A stretch of 64,000 nucleotides of DNA. It comes from Acanthaster planci (taxonomy: Eukaryota > Echinodermata > Asteroidea > Valvatida > Acanthasteridae). The position numbers were made by a program, and so were the translations under genes. Positions within the stretch are counted from its first letter, which is position 1. Every line of letters starts with the position of its first letter. This document shows, piece after piece, positions 40,601 to 49,600 of this stretch. A model generated the notes under the pieces. It was not told the origin of the DNA. It worked only from the letters and a program-made list of their open reading frames with translations, and ran no database searches. The DNA is taken from the NCBI RefSeq assembly GCF_001949145.1, contig NW_019091403.1:457463-521462 (forward strand). The letters are read 5' to 3'.

Positions 40601-43600
40601 TTCTACTTGTAAAATGAGAACAACCTTGAAAGCCATGTCCAAATTTCTCAGCATACTTAGAGTTTGCTTGTTTGTTGGGTTGTTTGGGGGTGTTTGTTGT
40701 TTGTTTGCTTTTAAAAGAAAGGGCTTCACCAAAGCAATTGACACACGTTTGTTTCTTTGATTTTGTTGCCCAACCCATGTGTTAAATGCTTTGCCTTGTC
40801 AAGTTCGCGTTGTAAACGTTAACAGACATTTTTGAGTACTAACAATTGCACTGAGAGGCGTTGTAGTGGGGTATAGCTTTTGAGGAGTGCAGGTGATTAG
40901 GTGTGAAGTTCACAACAGTCTTGAACCCAGTCTTCAGGAGGCTTGTCTTTGTAGTTTTGTCCTGCCCAAATTACCGTGGAAACCTATCTTAACATGTTCC
41001 ACAATCCCCCCAGAACTTCTTCAACCCTCTGCCTAATTTCTGCACCAGTTTTTATATTTACAATGTTCTCTTATTTTTCTTTTCTCGGACTGGATAGCAT
41101 TCCAAACCAACACTGGTCAGCAGTGGAAATGAAAGTCCCGAGGGGAGTCCTATCACACCGTCAGGTTGGTGGAATCTTCTCTGACTTTTAATTTCTTTGC
41201 GATAAGACAAAGGCAAGAAATGCAAGAGAATTCAAAGAGAAACAAGAAGCACAATGAAAGAGGCGATTTCTATACAGCACTTTGACCAGTTAATTGGTCA
41301 GTGAGTGTGGTCATTGAGTTTAGCCAGTCCTAGTGGCTTGGTTAATAAGGACAGTTAATTGAAATTAGAAAAACTTCAGCCAATGGGCCCGTGATGTTGT
41401 CTGTTTTCTAAGTGTCTGCCGTTAATTTAGTCTAATAGTCTAACCAGTTTTGTACCCATTTAGTTAAGGGAACCAGTTTGCACCAAGCTTTTGACCAGAC
41501 ACTCTGTAACATTTCCAACGGAATCAAATCAAGGTTTGGCTCATTTTAGCCCACACCTGCAGATGGATGTTGTTGAGTGTTGTGTGTTTCATAATTGGAC
41601 TCTTCTTTGACACAGATATAGATTCTGCATGTGGCACTGAGGGACCATCGGATGAGAGCACCCCTAGCCAACACAACTATGACCTTCCCCCAGACTCCTT
41701 TGAAAGCTCACCCTTCTCCAGAAGTTCGTCCAGCTTGGACAACCCTGTGAGCATACGTAAGGATTCCAGGCAGCACACAGAGCGCAATCCTCTCGCCGAC
41801 GAGGACGTTTTCACCGGTCCCCCGCCTCCAGGGGATATTTTGGAGCACGGCGGTCTGGTCTTGGAGAACAGGCATGCCAAAACTGCCAGCCAGTCGGGGG
41901 AGGACCTCGAAGACGTGCAGGACACCATGCCGGAGTCGGGCCAGCACGGCGTCAAGCGGGGGAGCTTGCCCTCTCTGAATAAGGGAGAGTACTTGGAGCC
42001 AAGTCCTGTCTTCCACAAAAGAGGCAGGTCACCCAGCTCACCAGCAGTAAGTTGAGTCTCAACTTTGCCAATCCTGTCACTTGAAAAGCCATCCATTGTC
42101 CGTTTTTGAACACAATACAACAGAGGCAAGAGAGTTGATGAAGATTTTTCATTTTTGTTTTCGGTGACCATGTCAAAATTCAGGAACCTGCAACTGCATT
42201 GTTCACTTTAGCACAAATATTTGCCGAGAGCTGAACTTATTTCACTGGTTATCATTGAAATTACTATGCGAGGTACTGTGGCTCCTGGCTGGTACTCAAC
42301 AGAGCTCATCTGATTCCCTACCACATTTCATGTATTATTTTTTTAAAGCTAAGCCTCTGGAAGGGTTAAATGGATTTGAAAATTAGACACCTAATGAAAA
42401 AAGCTCGAAAAGGGGGAAAGAAAAATGGTTGACACGTCTTGTTCTTCAGTGAAGAAAATTTTCAAAATTATCAGGTTTTGCTCAAGTGTAGCAACACAGG
42501 TTTTTTATATTTTTCCAGCAACCATGGCTCTCACATTTTATTCACACCTCTTGCGAAGTTTCACCCCATGTTGTCTCTTCCAAAAAAATTATGCTTTGGC
42601 TTCGAAAGTGTTCTTAAATATGCTTCTTGTCTCATCATTTGATCTGAGATTGTGAAGTTGTGCTGCATGTGTCTCTGTACCGCTTCCAAAGCCCCAAAGA
42701 TGTGGCCTGTTATCAGCTCTGTTCCTTGCACACTTTAGCCCTTAAGCATTGATTAAATGTGAAAATGTTCGTCAGTGGACTGCAGCAACGTACCTATCGC
42801 GTAGGATGACATTTCTTGAGTGTCATTCGAGGAGTTGCACGTTTGCTCAAGGGGTGTACCAAAAGCCTGTGGGTGGCGGCTTGTGCATTTCAAATAGGGG
42901 TACCTTGGGGGAGAGGGGGGGCACTGCTGGCTAAGGGGCATGTGTTTGCGTCCCGTCCCTGTGCCTTGCCCCACGTAGTTACACCACTGATAAGCTAATG
43001 ATCTGGAGATGCCATCACTGTGGTGATACCACATGATCACATTGTCTTCAACTTGGGGTAAGGTCAGACGTTGAAACACCCCATCAGCAATAATGCCGTT
43101 CTGCAGTCATATGCCCACTGTGTCAGTGTGTTTGTGTAATTTATTTATTGCCTGTATCTATTCCACTTTGCTTGTTCTTATGTCGAGCCATCACTTTGCC
43201 CTGTCTGGTGTCTGTCTCTTCCAGCTGGCCCTTGGGGCTTTCTCCGGAAGTTATGCCTCCCTTCTGAAAAAATCCTTGAAAATACATGTAAGAAGCTACC
43301 GTTGGCTCTGTACTTACTCCTTCTGCCCATTATGAGTTTGCAATTTTTCTGACATTTCTTGCACTGCCTGCATGGTCGCATGCTGTTGTATGCTTGTTTG
43401 TCTTTTCTGTTTGTTTGTTTGTTTGTTTGTTGGGTTGTTTGTTTGTGTTTCAGGCGTGGCTCAATTGTTGAGGATTTGAGAAAAGTCCAGAAGTTTACCA
43501 ACTCTCACACTCCCAAAGTTGCCCTTCTTTCAAAAAGAGCTGAGAAAAAATTTACACCAAATATCTGACATGGGCAATGAAGACTTCCAATATGACCCCA

Positions 43601-46600
43601 AAAGAGACAGCCTAAGTTTAGATTTGTGGCAGAGTTGATGCCAGTCTCAATTAATACCATAAGCTGATTAAGTCGAGCAGTGACTCTGGAAAACTCAGTT
43701 CATTTGAATGATGTGTGACTTGGGTTGAGACTAGATTGTAGTTGACTTTTGAAAAACAATTCTACTTTAAAAAAAAAATTAGCTTTTCTTTTCCAATTCC
43801 CAAGTTGAGCCACAGTCCACGATTTAAGTCCAGGATCATGCCTGATGTCTCTTTCTAAGAATTATTTGCATGCCAGAATGGAGTACATTTTTTTGTGAAT
43901 GTGCATGCTGACGTTTTGTTGCGTTAATGAGACCATTTGTCCATCTCACTGTTTGCTTGTCTGTGTTTGCATACCCATCATCAGCAGAACTGAATTGAAC
44001 CATCATATCCAACTGTGGCATTGCAGTCTATTTGCATAAAGACCAAAAAACTCTGAAACTTCCCAGTCCACAAATCTTATTTCTTTCATTTCTTCAAAGG
44101 TGGAGAATCACCAACCTGGACACTTCCCCGTAGGGTTTTGGTGGAGTTGAAACTTCAGAACCAGTTTAATTTTTATCAGGATCTTAACACTTACTAACGT
44201 AGTCCGTGAACCACAGGACTGCAGAATTTCTTAATATCAAGTTGTACCTTGCTTCAGGCTAGCTCTCTGAACAATTTATGTATGCCTTTTAATGCCTGTC
44301 TAAAGGCTTCTGGTAGCATATTTTATTTTTTTCCCACAGCTGCTTGTTAGAATAACATCACTTTCGTTGCATTGTCATCATGTTTTCCCAGATTAATTTC
44401 TTACTCGTTTTTATGTTTGAACTCCTCTTCATCTGTAAGAGAGGCTCGGTGACTCAGTGATTTACATTTGCTCGCCAGGATCCCACGTCGACCAGAAGTG
44501 ACAATCCGTTCAAGCAGCTATTCAAGAGGGATAGAGCCAAAAAATCCTGGTCTTCATCACCCGATGGCTCTGGCACAGATGTAAGTATGTGATCGGCCGC
44601 TTCCAAAAGATGAAAAAAGAGGGCATCTTGAATCTCATGCTTATTTTTGAATGTCAAGTTATTCTTGTTAACACTGAAATACGGTTAAAAGGTTTTACTG
44701 AAAGTGTGCACCGAAACTAAAGGGTGATGGCAGTGGTGTACCCAGACCTTGGGTATGAGTGTCCAGATTTTGTAACCATGGAAGAATCCGCACCCCTTTC
44801 AAGAAAGATGGTGGTAGTACTGTTTCAAAAAGACTGGCCCTTTCAATTCCTTAAAAAAACCCAGTTGGCAGAGTGTCTCAAGGAGCCCGTCCCCCTTCCC
44901 CTCCCAGTGGCGTATCCAGCAGGGGGGGCAACTTGCCCCCTTGAACTTTTTTTTTTACAAGAATAATTCAAAGGTGATCAGGAAAGAAAATAATCGGTAT
45001 ACATGTATTTATTCATCAAATATTAGCACCAAAACCCTAAAAAAACAACAGCAGCAAATAAAAGCTAGGATGTCGGGGCTGTAAGGCCTGTGATTTTTTT
45101 CTCCCCAAAATCAAGTTGAATGAGCCCGAAACTACATTCATTTGCCCCCCTCCCCCCGACACTAAAAGCTGGATACGCCGCTGTCCCCTTCCCCGCTGCT
45201 CACTTGATTCGCCACTGGGAAACAGTTCATATCATGTTACTCCATTCCGAGTCACAAATGCATTGGTCTTCAAAAAAATATGAGTTTTAGTACTTGTTTG
45301 ATCGGCAGGTATTAAGTGAAGCCTCAGATGGCAGTCTGGAGCGGAATGGAACCATTGGCTCCTCAACAAGTAGCAGTTCAAAGAGTTCAGGTACCAGACC
45401 ATTTCATGTTGTTTCGGAAGGTCACATCCGACACTCTCTTACCTATATAAAAGAAGATTCTCTTGCCTTTGGAAATCAGCCAGCGATCAGCTTTAGCCAG
45501 TGCCAATACATATGTACGTGACTCTCGACAGCATATGGCCTAAAGTGAGTTGAAGGATGACATGGGTTCTTAGGAAGTTTAGTGGTTTGATGAGCAGGGG
45601 TAATAGAGGAGCAATAAATTTTTCTCCATTCTCCAGCCAGCTTGCTGGAAATTGGAAAGGCTATGTTTTCTTTTGGGGAAAAATTCTATTTTGGGCACCA
45701 TATTTTCACTGATAGTGTTTAAAATGAATCTGTTGATAAAATAATGTTTTTCTCGTCTAGGCGGAGCTGAGCACGAGCGAAAGAAATATGATGTCGATCC
45801 CCGCCTCTTAGACAGCCAGGGAGAGTATTGTGGGCCCTACCTACTAATTGGAACCGCCAAAGTAGACACCCCACTCAATCCTCATGATCCAGATATGTTA
45901 CCGCTTAAGGTAAGGTGTCCTCAAGCAAGGTATTTTACTCAAGTAATCATAGGTGATGGTGATCAGAAAGAAAATGGACTCCTTCAACAGTCACCTATAA
46001 CACAGTGACGTCAAGCTCTGTCACATGTCCACTTTCCTATGGCGGTGAGGTGGGACACGATTCGTTGAGCCTCCATAGGGCCTAGGGAAGCGCACACATC
46101 AACAGCAAGGGGAGGGATTAGGTTTCAAGTTTTTTTATTATCTTTTTGCCCTGAGTTTTTTCTTGCAAATGAAGTCCCAGACCGATCAATTGGACACCTT
46201 CAGAGGTTTGACGATAAAATTCTTGGAAAAAATTCACAACCAATTTATGCCCTGGATGATAGTGGCATTGTTCTAATTTTCTTGAAAGGCGGGGGTCAGA
46301 CTTTATGTCACAGAGAACAAAGGGAGCTACTGGGAGGGAGTCCAGGCCAAGCGACGCGGCCTCTTTAAGTTCATCCACTTTGAACGGCTGAGCCAGGAGG
46401 AGCTGGAGAAGGAGAAGTTAAGGGCGGAGATGCCGTGCGAGGAGGGCGAGGACGTGCAGGTCACGCCCTCGTTTGCCAACCTGAAGGAGCTCCTGGAACG
46501 GATAGAATGCGAAGTAGGTTGAGTTGCAGACTGGAAGCACCCAACTTCTGTCCACACGTCTTTTGCTCCTTTCGTGTAGCCTCATTGGCCTGATTCTCAA

Positions 46601-49600
46601 GTAGCATACATGCTTAGTGCAGCTCCTGCTTGAGGGCCAATATTTAAGATTTGACTGTAGTATTATACATGCATGGATAAGAAATCCAGAAACCCTTAGC
46701 TGTTCTCAGACCTCAGTCTGCCCGAGCATTATTGGGACAACCAGACCAGTTTAGACTTTACTGATAAGAGCTGGATCTCCAATTTGAGTAAATTTGGACT
46801 CAAGTTGAGCGTGACTCGGAGTACAGACGTACCTTATGTGCTGTTTAGAGGACCCCCATATGGAATGCAAAATTCATATGTTCTTTCATAGGCTCTTGTA
46901 AGTAAAACAGGTTGCAATTTTTCTTATTAATCCAGATGTTTGATAAACTTGTGGCTGCTCAAGCGTCATGTTATCTTCCAAACTAATATTTGTCTTTCAA
47001 CTTCACTCACTCAAAAAAACCCCCAAAACTGAACTATAGATGAAATTGATGGCCTGAAAATGTTTTTGTTCTTGTTGTCATGTACTTCAGCAATATTACA
47101 CCATTCTTCATCTTCACGACTTTGGCTCCCTGGAGCAGTTCAAGTTTCTCGAGGAGGGGCATCTTGAGTCACTCAGCATCACCGACCCCACGCACATAGT
47201 CAAGCTTACCACCGCTGCGCAGATGTTACGAGACCCGAAAGCAGGTAAAAAAAAAAATGAAGTAGAGGGACATACTGTGCGTATTCAGGATGGAAATCGT
47301 CAGACTTTGCAGGAATAAATTTGGCCAACATTTAAGCCCACTCCCCTTGCAAGTGCAGTGTTCCAAAGAAGTTTTCAACTTGGGTTGCATGGATCAAGCT
47401 GTGCAGCATGGGTTTCGACTGGTACTTTGCTCCAGCAAAATAGGAGTGGGTTACTGGCTGATTACTAGTTAAATGGCCGGACTGCCTAGTTGGCAGTCAA
47501 TTCAGATTTGGTATGTACATTAATCCAGTACATGAGATAAGAACCTTTTCTTTGGCTGAGAAAACACCTCTGTGGCAAAGAAAAAAAAATTGGGCCGTCA
47601 GGTTCCGTTTGACCCATTTCAGGCTTCACCATGTTGATTTGGTCTGTCCCCACTCACAGGTTTCTAATCTTCATTTACACCGTCAAACATGGCCCGGAGC
47701 ATTTGGAACAAAACCTTGGCCAATATTTGTGTTTCACTGTGCAACTTATTGCTGTGTTTCTGTTGGTTTCCGGTTCTAGATTCTAATACATGCTTAAGCA
47801 GTAACTCGTGACGTGTATCTGCATATTCAGTGTGGACTCAGGTTAGCATTCAGACATCACGCATATATTTGCATCCATTAAGGCTTCTGTTTCAGTCATC
47901 AAGGCTTTGGGAATTCGTAAAAGTCTAAATATCGGAGGGTTTTGCCATGGAAAATTAACACCCATCACCCTGACAACAAGAAAATACATGCATTGTGGAG
48001 CCACTTAAAAAGTTTGGTGATGAAACCTCTCCTATTTCTTCTTATGCTCCCTTACATTCATGTCGTTTTCAGCAATTTTTAATCTGTGGAATTGTTTTAT
48101 AATTTGTACTTTTCTTTCTTCTCTTCTGAGGAATGTTTCCAATCTTCTGATATTTGTTTCCCCAACATGAGGAATCATGTCTCAGAATGCAAGTTCTGTG
48201 TAATTGCTTTGCTATGAAAATTGCTGAGCTTGAATGGGCTGCGCTTCAAACAAGGTCAAGGTCACTGCTTAATATGTCATGATGTTTTCCTTGTGGTTGG
48301 GGCCTCAGGATGATTTCCTCTTGCTAAAAATTCCTCCAGCTAAAAATTCCTCCATCACTATTAACGGGGGGCTTTTTACAGTTTATCAGAGTGCCTTTCA
48401 TATTCATGTCCTGGAAACAGTGAGTAAGCATTTGTGAATATTCACTTGCCAGCTCAACGCTTTAACCAGACTGCAGCGATGGCTTTAACTTCAGTTGACC
48501 TCATTAAAATCTCGGCAAAAAAATGAAGCTGTTGTGGAAAAGAAGATTGCTCAAGAACATTAGACAAGATTTACATACTTATATGCTGTTCTGTGGTTTA
48601 TATTTGCAGGAAAAGATAGAGCAGCTTCACAGCAGTTACATTGTCTCCTGTGGCCAACCAGAGACCCAAGGGGGCGTATGACAGTTAGGGACTCAGGTTT
48701 CTTTGCGAGCACGGAGACCTGCATGTCAGTCGACAGCTCGGGCTTTCACAGGTGCAGCGAGGCTGGCACCTCGCTGATCGAGGAATGCGAGACTGTTTAC
48801 CCCGGCAAAGATGGAGCTACGTCCTCGTCGGATGACACCCTGCAGGAGAACAGCAATGTCAACAACTCCAACTGTATCAACGCTTTGCGATCCCAGAATG
48901 CATCCTCCGCAGCTGGCAGAGCAGGGAACTCACCCTGCAGGCCAGGGATGAACGGTCATCAACTCCCGGGCTCTCCGTCGTGTCTGAGGAAGGAAGGAAA
49001 TGGCTCAGCAAGCCCCCTAGCCCATCATGTTTGCAGGGTGCACTCCAATGGGGCAACCAAATGTGGGGGACAGCATCACTTCACTGGTAGCCCTGCTTGG
49101 AACAGCCCAGTGCCACCCCGAGATTCTCACATGTTCATGCACAGACACTTGATGCCGACCTTTAGCGATCCAGGCTCAGCCCTGAACTCCCCCCAGCTGA
49201 GGCCTCTTCAGAAGTCCACCCAGCGGTGCCCATTGCAGTGCGGCCACAGCGTCGACCACCAGTGCCCCTCCCCTGATGTTGTGCCCAAGTTTCCCAGCGA
49301 GGACATGACCAGATGGCGGAAGAGCGAGCTGGTGGAGATGTACGGCATCCACGACCCATCCCGCCGTTGCCACTCGGGGGGATTCCTCCAGTCCTCCCTG
49401 GCCAAAACCCACCCCAGTCCCAAACTCCCCCGACGTGTCCTGGAGCAGTACCGCTGCCACGCCCTGCACTCCACCCCGCTCCGCCCAGTCTCGCCCAATC
49501 AGCAGAGGGGGCGGCGGAAGTCCCGCAGCGTCTCGCCTCACCATCACAGACCCCATCAACACCACCAGCACCACCCCCACCACCGTGACCCGATGATGTC

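Larger units (their letters stand above)
42047..44478 (+). other. Introns around exon h of the SASH1-like gene
   Basis: This covers the introns 42047-43224 and 43288-44478, which flank exon h (43225-43287). They hold a TTTG microsatellite near 43409-43447 and a possible mobile-element end, ACGTAGTTACACCACTG, near 42974-42990. No further exon fits the phase-0 frame. Confidence 0.65.
45391..47090 (+). other. Introns around exons k and l
   Basis: This covers the introns 45391-45760, 45910-46288 and 46514-47090 between exons j, k, l and m. They are short and AT-rich, and I see nothing else in them. Confidence 0.7.

Noticed and set aside
43453-43568. Possible SASH1 exon after TTTCAG, reading RGSIVEDLRKVQKF
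   Set aside because: It needs a phase that the preceding exon does not supply, ends in a stop without a donor, and the flanking exons h and i already join in phase 0.
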